64,000 nt of DNA from Lichenicoccus sp965276875 (GCF_965276875.1 NZ_OZ255701.1:434001-498000), one strand, 5' to 3'; positions 8,028 through 17,460 are shown, counted from the stretch's first letter. A program made the numbers and translations. The notes: a model not told the origin generated them from the letters alone.

Positions 8028-8870
8028 ATGACCACACTCCAAGCTCTGCTGATCGCTCTTATACAAGGACTTACCGAACTCTTCCCGGTCAGCAGCCTGG
8101 CCCACGCGGTGATCGTCCCGGCCCTGCTGCACTGGCACATCGACCAGCGCGGCCCCGCCTTCCTGCCGTTCCTGGTGACCTTGCATCTCGGCACGGCGGC
8201 GGCATTGCTGGCTTATTTCTGGCGCGACTGGATCGCGCTTGCCCAAGGCGTGCTCGGCATGGGCCCCCCCGAGACGGTGCGCGAGAGCCGCCACATCACG
8301 CTGCTGATCATCCTCGCCACCATCCCCGCGGTGATCCTGGGCTTTCTGTTCGAGAGCTTCCTGCGCCGGCTGTTCGGCACCCCGGAAATCGCCGCCTTGT
8401 TCCTGGTCGTCAACGGCCTGCTGCTGTTCTTCGGCGACCGGCTGCGTCGCGGCGCACCCGCCTCCATCCACCGGCCGATCGCCACCCTCACCTGGCAGGA
8501 CGCAATCGCCATCGGCCTGTGGCAATGCACCGCCTTCATTCCGGGAATGTCGCGCTCGGGTGCCACCATCATCGGCGGCGTGCTGCGCGGCATCGACCAC
8601 CAGGGGGCTGCGCGCTTCTCCTTCCTGATCGGCACCCCGATCATCGTCGCCGCCGGTGTCGAGGAGACGCTGCATTTGCACAAGCTGGGCATCACGGTCA
8701 CGAGCTGGACGCCGGCCATCCTCGCCGCCATCGTCGCCGGCGTCACCGCGTTTGCCAGCACCGCGTTCCTGATGCGCTACTTCCGCTCGCACGAGCAGTG
8801 GGCGATGGGCCCGTTCGCGCTCTATTGCGTCATCGCCGGGATTGCCAGCTTCGCCCTCCTCTATGTCTAG
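8028..8870 (+). CDS. uppP: Undecaprenyl-diphosphatase (UppP/BacA)
   Basis: Inner-membrane enzyme that dephosphorylates undecaprenyl pyrophosphate, recycling the lipid carrier for peptidoglycan and surface glycans; confers bacitracin tolerance. 280 aa from the ATG at 8028. Signature 1 is E17-LFPVSSLAH26 and signature 2 is PGMSRSGATI; at least seven hydrophobic spans follow the family pattern. The LF in ELFPVSS is a variant of the usual EFLPISSTGH, as is Ala before the His. An upstream in-frame ATG at 7944 would add a non-homologous extension and is not used. Confidence 0.95.
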   Translation: MTTLQALLIALIQGLTELFPVSSLAHAVIVPALLHWHIDQRGPAFLPFLVTLHLGTAAALLAYFWRDWIALAQGVLGMGPPETVRESRHITLLIILATIPAVILGFLFESFLRRLFGTPEIAALFLVVNGLLLFFGDRLRRGAPASIHRPIATLTWQDAIAIGLWQCTAFIPGMSRSGATIIGGVLRGIDHQGAARFSFLIGTPIIVAAGVEETLHLHKLGITVTSWTPAILAAIVAGVTAFASTAFLMRYFRSHEQWAMGPFALYCVIAGIASFALLYV

Positions 8871-9624
8871 GCGACTGCTCGCGCTTGGCCTGCTGCTGTC
8901 GCTCTGCGCCGCGGCACCACTCTCCATCGCCAGCCGGCCGATCTCGCGCCTGGATACGCCGTGGTGGCGGCATCGCTTCGAGGCCAAGCAGGCAGCGCTG
9001 CATCGCGGCCCGGTGGAGCTGCTCTGGCTCGGCGACTCGATCACCCAGGACTGGGAACGCACGAGCCCGCAGCCATGGGCGGATTTCGCGCCGACTTGGC
9101 AGCGCTTCTACGGCGACCGCCATGCCGACAATCTCGGCTTCCGCGGCGACAGCACCTGCCATCTGCTCTGGCGCCTGGAGCACGGCGAACTCGACGGCAT
9201 CGCCCCCAAGGCCGCGATCCTGCTGATCGGCGCCAACAATTTCGGCCTTGTCCATACCGACGCCGCCCAGACCTATGGCGGCATCGTCACCATCCTGCAG
9301 CTGATCCACCGCCGCCAGCCGCACATGCAGGTGCTGCTGCTCGGCGTGCTGCCCTCGATCCGCTCTGCCTGGGTCACCCGCAACACCGCCCGCCTCGACG
9401 GCTGGCTGCCCGGCCTGCCACAGCGCATGGGCCCCTGGCTGCACTACCAGGATGTCGGCGCCGCCCTCGAACGCAACGGCCACGTCGATCCGGCCCGCTT
9501 TCTCGACCCGCATCTGACGCCGCCCGACCCGCCGTTGCACCCCAACGCCCAGGCCCAGGCGGAGATTGCCACGATGATCGAGCCCATGGTCGCCGCCATG
9601 CTCGGCGACCGCATCCATCACTGA
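8863..9624 (+). CDS. SGNH/GDSL-type esterase, exported
   Basis: 253-aa secreted or periplasmic hydrolase resembling the platelet-activating-factor acetylhydrolase-like SGNH group. Start ATG at 8863 overlaps the end of uppP by 8 nt. A signal peptide (SRRLLALGLLLSLCAAAPLS) leads into block I GDSIT (nucleophile Ser), GFRGDST (block II Gly), GANN (block III Asn) and the block V DPPLHPN near the C-terminus (Asp, His). All catalytic blocks are present. Likely substrate is an ester on a carbohydrate or lipid; not determinable. Its stop overlaps the 3' end of pyrC on the other strand by 7 nt. Confidence 0.88.
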   Translation: MSRRLLALGLLLSLCAAAPLSIASRPISRLDTPWWRHRFEAKQAALHRGPVELLWLGDSITQDWERTSPQPWADFAPTWQRFYGDRHADNLGFRGDSTCHLLWRLEHGELDGIAPKAAILLIGANNFGLVHTDAAQTYGGIVTILQLIHRRQPHMQVLLLGVLPSIRSAWVTRNTARLDGWLPGLPQRMGPWLHYQDVGAALERNGHVDPARFLDPHLTPPDPPLHPNAQAQAEIATMIEPMVAAMLGDRIHH

Positions 9625-10934
9625 AACCGCGCGAGCCTGCCGCGTGGCGTGCCGAGTACCGCGTCATCGCGCATCACCTCCACCCCACGCAGCACCACCG
9701 CCACTGGCCAGCCGGTGACCCGCATGCCGTCGAACGGCGTCCAGCCGGCCGGTGTCGCCATCGCCGAATTCTCAATCCGCCGATGCGCCTGCATGTCGAC
9801 TAGGGTGAAGTCGGCGTCGTAGCCGGCGGCGATCCGGCCCTTGCCTAGCAGCCCATAGACCCGCGCCGGACCCGCCGCCATCAGATCGACCAGGCGGCCC
9901 AGCGACAGCCGCCCGGCATTCACATGGTCGAGCATGATCGGCAGGATCGTCTGCACGCCGGGCAACCCGGCCGCGCAATCCGGCCAGGGCGGCGCCTTGG
10001 CGGCCAGCGAATGCGGCGCGTGGTCCGAGCCGAGCGTATCGACAATGCCGTCGCGCACCGCCCGCCAGCTCGCCTCAAAATGCCGCGCATCTCGGATCGG
10101 CGGGTTCATCACCGCGAGCGAGCCCAGCCGTTCGTAGCATTCCGGCGCCACCTGGGTCAGGTGGTTGACCAGCATTTCCACCGTGGCGATGTCGCGGCAC
10201 TCGGCCAGCCAGGCCAGCTCCTCCGCCGTTGAGACGTGCAGGATATGCGCAGGCCGGCCAATGCGACGCGCTAGTGCAACAATGCGCCTGGTGCCTAGAA
10301 AGGCGCATTCCTCGTCGCGCCACAAACGATGGGTGTCGTATGGCGCGCCGCGCTCGAACAGCTTCCGGCGCGCCTGCAGCCGGTATTCGTCCTCGCTGTG
10401 AAAGGCAATGCGGCGGCGACCATGACGCATCACCCGCTCGATGCCCTCGTCGTCCTCGATCAGCAGGTCGCCGGTCGAGGAGCCGGCGAACAGCTTGACC
10501 GCGCAAACCCCGTCCAGCGTCTCATACTCCCCGAGTGCGGCACTGTTGTCGCGCGTCGCCCCGACATAGAGCCCAAAGTCGGTCCAGCTCGCAGCCGACG
10601 CATAGGCCTGCTTGGCGGCAAGGGAGTCCGCATCGACGATCGGCGGCCTGGTGTTGGGCATGTCGAAGACGGTGGCGATGCCGCCAAGCAGTGCTGCCTT
10701 GGTGCCGCTGGGGATGCTCTCCACGGCGGCATCGCCCGGATCGCGCAGATGCACATGCGGATCGATCAGCCCGGGCAGGACATGCAGGCCGCGCGCATCG
10801 AGCGTCGTCTCCGCGGTATCGCCCGAGTCCACCCCGAGCGATGCAATCCGCCCGCCGCGCACCCCGATCGCCATCTCGTGCTCGCCCCAGGGCAGCATGC
10901 AACGGCCACCGGTAACGATGAGATCATAATGCAT
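9618..10934 (-). CDS. pyrC: Dihydroorotase (class I, PyrC-type)
   Basis: Zinc amidohydrolase interconverting carbamoyl-aspartate and dihydroorotate in pyrimidine synthesis. 438 aa from the ATG at 10934. Metal ligands are visible: H60 and H62 in DPHVHLRDPG, carboxylated K147 (AVKLFAGSS), H179, H233 and D304 in LGSDHAPH; the substrate loop is FDMPNTRPP. pyrB is not adjacent. Related allantoinases or hydantoinases are an alternative, but DMPNT and the C-terminal layout favour dihydroorotase. A longer in-frame extension to 11174 overlaps the neighbouring gene and lacks homology. Confidence 0.93.
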   Translation of the reverse strand: MHYDLIVTGGRCMLPWGEHEMAIGVRGGRIASLGVDSGDTAETTLDARGLHVLPGLIDPHVHLRDPGDAAVESIPSGTKAALLGGIATVFDMPNTRPPIVDADSLAAKQAYASAASWTDFGLYVGATRDNSAALGEYETLDGVCAVKLFAGSSTGDLLIEDDEGIERVMRHGRRRIAFHSEDEYRLQARRKLFERGAPYDTHRLWRDEECAFLGTRRIVALARRIGRPAHILHVSTAEELAWLAECRDIATVEMLVNHLTQVAPECYERLGSLAVMNPPIRDARHFEASWRAVRDGIVDTLGSDHAPHSLAAKAPPWPDCAAGLPGVQTILPIMLDHVNAGRLSLGRLVDLMAAGPARVYGLLGKGRIAAGYDADFTLVDMQAHRRIENSAMATPAGWTPFDGMRVTGWPVAVVLRGVEVMRDDAVLGTPRGRLARFQ

Positions 10935-10981
10935 GGCGAACACTCTTCCTGTTCGACGCAGTGTGAACGGAGGCGGCTCCG

Positions 10982-11863
10982 TCAGGCAATCGTGATCGGC
11001 GCTCCGGACATCAGGTCGGCGAAGAACATATCCATCGAACGTGGCGCGCGGCCGAGGATCGCACGCAGGGTGAACGGGTTGCCGAGCAGTCCATGCTGGT
11101 CGTAATTCGCATACATGGCCGCGAGCTGGCGTTTCTGATCGGCATTGTAGGGCAGCTTGGCCTTTGCAACCCATGCCTCGAAATCCGGCGCCGCCGGCGT
11201 GATCGTGCGGCCCGACACCCGGCTTGCGATCGCCGCGACCTCCTCCCGGGTCATGCCGCTATCGGCACTCAGTTCGAAAGTCCCGTTGAGCAACAGGTCC
11301 TCGGTCAAGGCAAGGGCGGCAACCTCCGCCACATCGCGGTAGTCGACCCGCGCGATCCGGGCCGTCGAGGAAAACGGTTCGGCCAGGACGCCGCTCTCGA
11401 TGATACCCGGCCATGCAGCCACCAGGTTCTGATACAGGACCGCCGGACGGAGCAGGACATGATCGAGGCCGGACTCGAACAGGGCGTTCTCGATCGGCCG
11501 CTTCGAGGCATGGTTCCGCAATGCCAGCGAGGGATGGATAATCGTGGAGAACACGATCCGCTTCACACCCGCCCGCCTGGCCGCTTTGACAAAGCCGATG
11601 CCCATCTCGGCCTCGTCGTCCTGATAGACAGGGGAGATATAGAACGCGCGCTCCACGCCTCGCAGCGCGGCCGTCACGCTCGCTTCGTCGCGCAGGTCGC
11701 CGAGCACGACCTCCTCGGCTCCGTTGGCACGTGCCGTGCCCGCCTGGTCGGGCGTGCGAACGAAGCCGCGCGGCTTCACCCCGCGCCGTGCCAGCGCCGG
11801 CACGACCAGTCCGGCAAACCGTCCGGCGGCGCCGATGACGAGAATGTTGGAGACTTCAGGCAT
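10982..11863 (-). CDS. NmrA-like NAD(P)-binding oxidoreductase
   Basis: 293-aa atypical short-chain dehydrogenase with a Rossmann nucleotide-binding start (NILVIGAAGRFAGLVVPALARRG). It belongs to the NmrA/quinone reductase QOR2-like group: it has the FYISPVYQDDE region, FSTIIHPSL where NmrA members lack the full YxxxK active site, and a C-terminal substrate domain. ATG at 11863 behind GGGAGAG. It is divergent from a LysR regulator, a common pairing in which LysR controls the oxidoreductase in response to electrophiles or quinones (inference). Confidence 0.88.
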   Translation of the reverse strand: MPEVSNILVIGAAGRFAGLVVPALARRGVKPRGFVRTPDQAGTARANGAEEVVLGDLRDEASVTAALRGVERAFYISPVYQDDEAEMGIGFVKAARRAGVKRIVFSTIIHPSLALRNHASKRPIENALFESGLDHVLLRPAVLYQNLVAAWPGIIESGVLAEPFSSTARIARVDYRDVAEVAALALTEDLLLNGTFELSADSGMTREEVAAIASRVSGRTITPAAPDFEAWVAKAKLPYNADQKRQLAAMYANYDQHGLLGNPFTLRAILGRAPRSMDMFFADLMSGAPITIA

Positions 11864-11897
11864 GGCAATCTCTCCCAAGGTTCGAGACAAAATTATG

Positions 11898-11909
11898 TCC
11901 AGGCCTGGA
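11898..11909. promoter_or_regulatory. Palindrome in the nmrA-like/lysR intergenic region
   Basis: A perfect 12-bp palindrome, TCCAGGCCTGGA, lies in the 94-bp gap between the divergent starts at 11863 and 11958. It is a candidate operator for the LysR protein. It does not match the classic T-N11-A spacing exactly, so the assignment is positional. Confidence 0.35.
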
Positions 11910-11957
11910 TTGCTTAAACAGGCAGCGGTTAACAGCATCCGTGAATGGGAGTCTCGA

Positions 11958-12881
11958 ATGGACCGTCTGCTTGCCATGGAAAGTTTTGTCCGCACGGTGG
12001 AGCACGGCAGCTTTGCCGCCGCCGCCGCCGGCCAGGGACTGTCTCCCAGTATGGTCGGCAACCACGTCCGGTTTCTCGAAAAGCGGCTTGGCGCGCTGCT
12101 GCTCAACCGCACGACCCGCCAGCAGAGCCTCACCGCCTTTGGCCGCGCCTACCATGAAGAGTGCCGTCGTATCCTGATCGAAATCCAGGAGGCGGAGAGC
12201 CAGGCCGACCTGGCGAGAACCACCCCTCGTGGCCTGCTGCGTGTCACCACGCCGATGGCGCTCGGCACCACCATCATGCCTGAGATCGTCGCCGCGTATC
12301 TACGCCGCTTCCCGGACGTACACGTCGAACTCGTCCTGCAGGACCAGCGTCTTGACCTTCTCGCCGAAGGACTGGACGTCGCGATCAGGGTCGGCGCGTT
12401 GCCCGACTCAGGGCTGATCGGGCGTGCCTTGCCGCCGCTGCGCCTGATCGCCTGCGCCTCGCCATCCTATCTGCTTGCGCATGGGCGCCCGCGAGCCCCT
12501 GCCGAGCTGCAAACCCACAACTGTCTGGATTTCACCTATGCCGGAGAGCCGCGAAGGTGGCGGTTTACCGGTCCGCAGGGTGACGTCGTCATCCAGATCA
12601 GCGGGAACCTGCGTATCAACAACGGACAGGCGCTGCGCGCGGCCGCGCTGGAACACCTGGGTGTGATCCTGCAGCCAGAGGTTGTCGTCGCCGAGGACGT
12701 TGCGGCCGGGCGCCTGGTCCCCCTGCTCGCGGATTATGTCGCGCCCTCTCTGCCAGTCCATTTGCTGACACAGCCGGACCGGCATGAGTCCCTGAAACTC
12801 CGCCGTTTCGTCGAACTCGCCGTGGACGGATTCAAATGCCCGGGCTTGGCCGAGATCGGGGATCGCCGGACAAACTCCTAG
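11958..12881 (+). CDS. LysR-family transcriptional regulator
   Basis: 307-aa regulator. The winged helix-turn-helix is N-terminal (MDRLLAMESFVRTVEHGSFAAAAAGQGLSPSMVGNH...), followed by a PBP2-type effector-binding domain. The LRVTTPMALGTTIMPEIVAAYL segment and DVAIRVG are typical of the AaeR/CrgA-like branch. ATG at 11958 is chosen because the HTH begins there; the longer frame to 11724 would run through the divergent gene. Likely autoregulated and controlling the adjacent NmrA-like oxidoreductase; effector unknown. Confidence 0.92.
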   Translation: MDRLLAMESFVRTVEHGSFAAAAAGQGLSPSMVGNHVRFLEKRLGALLLNRTTRQQSLTAFGRAYHEECRRILIEIQEAESQADLARTTPRGLLRVTTPMALGTTIMPEIVAAYLRRFPDVHVELVLQDQRLDLLAEGLDVAIRVGALPDSGLIGRALPPLRLIACASPSYLLAHGRPRAPAELQTHNCLDFTYAGEPRRWRFTGPQGDVVIQISGNLRINNGQALRAAALEHLGVILQPEVVVAEDVAAGRLVPLLADYVAPSLPVHLLTQPDRHESLKLRRFVELAVDGFKCPGLAEIGDRRTNS

Positions 12882-12906
12882 GACCACCCGGCACGCGCCC
12901 TGTGCC

Positions 12907-14670
12907 TCAGGCAGCCAGCGTTTCGAACACGTCGCCCTGCGGCGCCAGCCCCTGGACATGCGTGCGATGCCAGAGCGCATAGAACAACAGGGTCCAGGCG
13001 GCATGCTGCTCCCGCCTGCCGCCGGCGTGGCGGAACAAGCGGGTCACGGCGTCGGCGGGGGCGATCTCGTCGATTGCCGGCTGCCTCGCCACCAGCGGCG
13101 CCAGCCGCGAGCCCGCCTCGGCGATCCAGGTACCGATCGGCACCGTAAACCCCTGCTTGGGCGCGAACGGCCGCGCTTCGGGCAGGCGCGTCTCCAGCCA
13201 GCGACGCAGCAGCCACTTGCCGATACGGCCGCGCACCTTGAGTCCGTCCGGCAGCAACAGCGAGGCGGCGGCGACGCCGGGGTCGAGCAGCGGCGTGCGC
13301 CCCTCGATGCCGTGCGCCATCAGGCAGCGATCCAGCTTGAGCAGCAAATCGTTGGGCAGCCACTCGCAGATGTCTGAGTGCTGCGCCGCCAGCAGGCGCG
13401 AGCCGCCGGCATCGCCCCGCGTGCGCAGCTCGGTTGCCGCGATCCCCTGCCGCCAGCCGCTCGGCGGCACCCGCAGGACGCCCAGCCCGTCAAAGGCTCC
13501 GCGCCTGCGCATCGGGCGGCCGCCGCGCCACCAGGGGCGCATGGCGTGGCGGTAGCGGCCATAACCGGCGAACAGCTCGTCGCCGCCCTCGCCGCTGAGG
13601 ATCACCGTCACGTCCTGCTTGGCCCGGCGCGCCAGCAGCCAGGTCGGGATCACCGCGTAGTCGGCGACCGGATCGTCCAGGCAGGCGACGATCTCGGGCA
13701 GATGCCGCCAGACCATGGCGGCATTGATCCGCAACAGCTCGTGCCTGGCTCCCGTCGCCCGCGCCAGCACCGTCGCCTGCTCGCTTTCGTCGGCGGCACC
13801 CGGCGCATTAAACGCAGCGGTGAAGGCGCGCACAGGCTCGCTCGCGACCCGCGTCATCAGATGCAGCACGGTCGCACTATCGATACCGCCGGACAGGAAC
13901 AGCCCATACGGCACATCGCTGCGACAATGCAGCGCCACGCTCTCGGCAAGGGCGGCATCCAGCCGTTCCAGGGCGGCGGCCTCGTCGATCTGCTCGATCG
14001 GCCCCGCCGGCATCGACGCAATCCGCTGTCGGTCGATAATCCGGCCGCCGGCAATCCGCACGGTCTCGCCGGGCAGGACGCGGGCGATGCCTGGAAAGAT
14101 CGTCTCGCGTCCGGTGGTGAACTGCAGTTGCAGCAGCTCGTCGCGCGCCTGGGTCCGCAGTCCGCGACGCACCAGGCCGGCCGCATGCAGCGCCTGCGGC
14201 TCCGAGGCGAAGGCCAGCCCGTGCGGCAGCTCGGCGATATAGAGCGGCTTGATGCCGAAGCGGTCGCGAGACAATGTGAGGTTCTGGGTGCCGCGTTCGT
14301 GGATCGCGATCGCATACATCCCGCGCAACCGTGCTGCGTAACCGGGGCCGTCGCGCAGCCACAGATGCAGCGGCGGTTCGCAGTCGCTGCCGGAGGCGAA
14401 ATGCACCTCCGGCAGGCCCGCGCGCAGCGCCAGGTCATTATAGATCTCGCCATTGGCGATCAGCGCCGCCGCACCCGCGAACAGCGGCTGGTCACCACCG
14501 GCGATGTCGATGATCGCCAGCCGCGTATGCACCAGCGCCACCCTGCCGACCAGGGTGTGCCCGACGCCGTCGGGGCCACGATGCGCGAGTGCTGCCGCCA
14601 GCGCCGACAGCACCGCGGGGTCGGCGCGAGCCGCATCCGGTGCGAACGCAATCCCCGCGATCCCGCACAT
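12907..14670 (-). CDS. asnB: Glutamine-hydrolysing asparagine synthetase-like protein
   Basis: 587 aa with a class II glutamine amidotransferase domain (catalytic C2 in MCGIAGIAF; residues about 1-200) and an asparagine-synthase domain with the PP-loop SGGIDSATV (about 254-262). It transfers ammonia from Gln to an adenylated carboxylate. Location at the end of a GT9-GT4 pair suggests it may amidate a sugar or surface-glycan acid rather than serve free asparagine synthesis; homologues occur in O-antigen and exopolysaccharide clusters. Its ATG shares 1 nt with the GT4 stop. Confidence 0.9.
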   Translation of the reverse strand: MCGIAGIAFAPDAARADPAVLSALAAALAHRGPDGVGHTLVGRVALVHTRLAIIDIAGGDQPLFAGAAALIANGEIYNDLALRAGLPEVHFASGSDCEPPLHLWLRDGPGYAARLRGMYAIAIHERGTQNLTLSRDRFGIKPLYIAELPHGLAFASEPQALHAAGLVRRGLRTQARDELLQLQFTTGRETIFPGIARVLPGETVRIAGGRIIDRQRIASMPAGPIEQIDEAAALERLDAALAESVALHCRSDVPYGLFLSGGIDSATVLHLMTRVASEPVRAFTAAFNAPGAADESEQATVLARATGARHELLRINAAMVWRHLPEIVACLDDPVADYAVIPTWLLARRAKQDVTVILSGEGGDELFAGYGRYRHAMRPWWRGGRPMRRRGAFDGLGVLRVPPSGWRQGIAATELRTRGDAGGSRLLAAQHSDICEWLPNDLLLKLDRCLMAHGIEGRTPLLDPGVAAASLLLPDGLKVRGRIGKWLLRRWLETRLPEARPFAPKQGFTVPIGTWIAEAGSRLAPLVARQPAIDEIAPADAVTRLFRHAGGRREQHAAWTLLFYALWHRTHVQGLAPQGDVFETLAA

Positions 14671-15692
14671 CAGGCCTTCTCCGCGTCGGCGAGGAATGCG
14701 TGCCAGCGCGCCAGCACCGGTGCGACGGCGAAGTCGGCTTCAAAGCGCGCGCGTCCGGCGGCAGCCAGCCGGGCGGCGTGTGCGGGATCGTCGAGCACGG
14801 CGCCGATCCCCGCCGCCAGCGCCCGCGGGTCTTCCAGCGGCACCAGGATGCCGTCGACGCCGCTGGTGATCAGCTCGACCGGACCCTGGGCCGCACTTGC
14901 CACCACCGGCAGCCGGGCGGAGAACGCCTCGATCACCACATTGCCGAGCGGCTCGTGCCGCGACGGGCAGACCAGCAGGTCGGCGGACGCGAGCAGGGCG
15001 CCGCTGTCGTCGCTCCAGCCCGGCATGCGCACCCGATCCGCCACACCCAGCTTACGCGCCAGGACCTCCAGGGCGGCGCGCTCCGGGCCCTCGCCCGCGA
15101 TCAGCAGCGTCGCCCTGGGCACCAGGGCCACCGCCTCGATCAGCACGTCGAAGGCCTTGTTGCGATGCAGCCGGCCGAGGGCGAGCACCAGCCGTGCGCC
15201 CGGCGCCAGCCAGTCCGGCCGGGTGCGCGCCACCGTGCCGTGATCGTTGGAGAAGTTCGGCAGAAGGTGGACCCGCGCCGCCGGCCAGCCCTGGGCGCGC
15301 ACCCACTCGACGATGCCGCGTGTATTGCCGATGAGATGGTCGCAACGTCGGTAGTTGGCGAGGTCGTAGAAGCCGCCAAGCCGGCCGGTGAGCACCCAGT
15401 CGCCGCGCGGTGCCGCGCGCGCCGCCCGGCTCATCCAGGCCACTGCGACGTGAGGCGCAAACGCCGAAAGCGCCCGCCGCAGACGCGGCCTGGTCAGCAG
15501 GTCAAGCCCACCACCGAAGCGCAGTTGCAGCGCCTCAAGTCCGCCGGCGCGCAGCCGCTCGGCCCGCCGCGGATTGCGTCGCATGGCGGCCAGGATCGTC
15601 TCGCCGCTGCGGGCTTGCGCCACGCACAGCCGCTCGTAGAACAGCTCCGCACCGCCCATCTCGGCGCCGGCCATGATATGGGCGATCCTCAT
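14670..15692 (-). CDS. Family 4 glycosyltransferase
   Basis: 340-aa GT-B enzyme using an NDP-sugar donor, probably cytoplasmic or membrane-associated. The N-terminal domain opens MRIAHIMAGAEMGGAELF. The C-terminal donor-binding domain has LVLALGRLHRNKAFDVLIEAV and the E-x7-E-type block LVCPSRHEPLGNVVIEAF (about 255-272), the retaining GT4 signature. The ATG overlaps the GT9 stop (ATGA). The acceptor is unknown; with the GT9 heptosyltransferase-like neighbour, LPS core or another surface glycan is likely. Confidence 0.9.
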   Translation of the reverse strand: MRIAHIMAGAEMGGAELFYERLCVAQARSGETILAAMRRNPRRAERLRAGGLEALQLRFGGGLDLLTRPRLRRALSAFAPHVAVAWMSRAARAAPRGDWVLTGRLGGFYDLANYRRCDHLIGNTRGIVEWVRAQGWPAARVHLLPNFSNDHGTVARTRPDWLAPGARLVLALGRLHRNKAFDVLIEAVALVPRATLLIAGEGPERAALEVLARKLGVADRVRMPGWSDDSGALLASADLLVCPSRHEPLGNVVIEAFSARLPVVASAAQGPVELITSGVDGILVPLEDPRALAAGIGAVLDDPAHAARLAAAGRARFEADFAVAPVLARWHAFLADAEKA

Positions 15693-16603
15693 GCGGCCAA
15701 CGTGCCCGCCCGGCGCAGCAGCGACAAGGCGGCATCCAGCGCGGGTGCGACCGCGAGCCTAGCGATCGGCGCCGCACCGGGCAGCCCGGGGCTGACAACG
15801 AAGCCGGTGCAGCGTCCAACGGGGGCGTATTCATCGGCGCGGCTGGGACCGAACAGCCCGAGCGTCGGCGTCCCGGCGGCGGCGGCCAGGTGCATCAGTC
15901 CGGAATCATTGCCGACGAACAGGCCGCAGCGCGCCAGACACGCCGCCGCCTCCGGCAGCGACAAGGCGCCGCACAGATCGATGGCATTCGGAAGCACGGC
16001 CAGAACTCCGGCCGCCATCGCCCGCTCCGCCGCACCAGATCCGGCGAAAACCACCGGCCGGCCTCCGGGGATTTGCGCGGCCAGCCCCTCGTACAGAGCG
16101 ACAAAATTCGCCGCCGGCCAGACCTTGCCGGACCAGTTCGCGGTCGGCCCCAAGCCGATATAAGCGGCCGGCCCGGGCAACAGCATCTCCGCGCGCGCGC
16201 GATCCTCGGGCGCCGTCCAGACCACCGGCAGCGGCGGCGGATCGAGCCCGAGCACCTGGGCAAGGTGGCTGGTGCGGTGTCCCGGCCGGCGACCGCCGCG
16301 CATCACCGCCCGCTTACGCGTCGTCAACAGCCAGGTGGTGGCCGAGCCGCGCAGGTCGATGGCCAGATCCCAGCGCGTGCCGACGCAGCGCCGCCAGAGT
16401 GCCAGCCAGTGCAGATCATATGCCTGCTTCTCGACGATCACGGTGCGCTCGCGTCCCGGCATCCGGTCGAACAGCCCGGCCGCGACCGGCCCGCATGCCA
16501 CCGTGACGCGCGCCCCAGGGTAAGTACGCAGCAGATGGTCGAGCAGGCCGGTGGAGAGCACGGCATCGCCGAGCCGGGTCGCGGTGATGAACAGGATGCG
16601 CAA
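15689..16603 (-). CDS. Family 9 (heptosyltransferase-like) glycosyltransferase
   Basis: About 304 aa. The GT9 N-terminus LRILFITATRLGDAVLSTGLL is followed by DLAIDLRGSATTWLL and the C-terminal block FVGNDSGLMHLAAAAGTPTLGLFGPS, which forms the ADP-heptose site in WaaC/WaaF. No ATG lies near the homology start; a TTG at 16603, 14 nt after the aldo/keto reductase stop, begins exactly at LRILF and is preferred over the much longer frame to 16813. Probably adds a heptose or other sugar to LPS core. Confidence 0.87.
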   Translation of the reverse strand: MRILFITATRLGDAVLSTGLLDHLLRTYPGARVTVACGPVAAGLFDRMPGRERTVIVEKQAYDLHWLALWRRCVGTRWDLAIDLRGSATTWLLTTRKRAVMRGGRRPGHRTSHLAQVLGLDPPPLPVVWTAPEDRARAEMLLPGPAAYIGLGPTANWSGKVWPAANFVALYEGLAAQIPGGRPVVFAGSGAAERAMAAGVLAVLPNAIDLCGALSLPEAAACLARCGLFVGNDSGLMHLAAAAGTPTLGLFGPSRADEYAPVGRCTGFVVSPGLPGAAPIARLAVAPALDAALSLLRRAGTLAA

Positions 16604-16617
16604 AGACGGGGTTGGAC

Positions 16618-17460
16618 CTACAGCAAGGCCAGCGGTGTCTTGCCTCTGGGCGGCGGGAAGGCCTGATCGATTGCGGCGAGATCCTCCGCGTCCAGGGTCA
16701 ATGACAAGGCCGCCGCATTCTCGCGCACGTGCGCCACATTCGCCGACTTCGGGATGCTGATGATCGTGTCGTGCCGCAAGGTCCAGGCGAGAGCCACGCA
16801 AGCGGGGGTGCATTCATGCTTGGCAGCGAGCCGGACCAGGGCCGGATGGTCCAGCAGCGCGCCACCCTGTCCCACCGGCGAGTAGGCCATTATCGGGATG
16901 CCCTGCTCGACTCCGTAGCGCAGCAGGTCGAACTCGATGCCGCGATACTCCAGGTTGTAGAGCACCTGGTTGGTCAGACACCCATTCGGCCGCGCCAGGC
17001 CCACCAGATCCTGCATGTCGCTCACGTCGAAGTTCGAAACACCCCAATCGCCGATCAGGCCGTCTCGTCGCAGCGCCTCGAAGCCGTCGATGGTCTCGCC
17101 AAGTGCGATGCTGCCGCGCCAATGCAGCAGATAGAGGTCGATCCGCTCGACATTCAGGCGCTTCAGACTGGCGCGGCAGGCTCGTTGCACGGCCGCCTTG
17201 CCGGCGTTGGACGGCAGCACCTTGCTGACCAGGAACACGCCCTCGCGCCGCCCCGCGATCGCCTCGCCGACAAGCTCTTCGGCGGCGCCGTCACCATACA
17301 TCTCGGCGGTGTCGATCAGGGTCATCCCCAGGTCGAGGCCCAGACGCAAAGCCGCGATTTCCGCCGCGCGCGCGGCGCGGTCCGAACCGATTCGCCACGT
17401 TCCCTGCCCAAGCGCCGGCACCCTGGAGCCGTTATGCAAGCGAACAGTACGCACGCTCAC
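16618..17460 (-). CDS. Aldo/keto reductase
   Basis: 280-aa NADPH-dependent TIM-barrel oxidoreductase. Catalytic tetrad: D50 and Y55 in DTAEMYGDG, Lys in LVSKVLPSN (about 80), and His in LLHWRG (about 114). The C-terminal IPKSANVAHVREN matches the cofactor phosphate-binding loop. Starts at a GTG overlapping the upstream small gene's stop (GTGA). It is embedded between housekeeping genes and glycosyltransferases; no substrate can be inferred. Confidence 0.92.
   Translation of the reverse strand: MSVRTVRLHNGSRVPALGQGTWRIGSDRAARAAEIAALRLGLDLGMTLIDTAEMYGDGAAEELVGEAIAGRREGVFLVSKVLPSNAGKAAVQRACRASLKRLNVERIDLYLLHWRGSIALGETIDGFEALRRDGLIGDWGVSNFDVSDMQDLVGLARPNGCLTNQVLYNLEYRGIEFDLLRYGVEQGIPIMAYSPVGQGGALLDHPALVRLAAKHECTPACVALAWTLRHDTIISIPKSANVAHVRENAAALSLTLDAEDLAAIDQAFPPPRGKTPLALL

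Noticed and set aside
7881..9062. 393-codon minus-strand frame over uppP
   Set aside because: uppP signatures and membrane spans are on the plus strand; the antisense reads as Glu/Asp/Arg-rich non-homologous sequence.
13378..15243. 621-codon plus-strand frame over asnB and the GT4 gene
   Set aside because: Runs across two well-supported minus-strand genes and has no recognisable domain.
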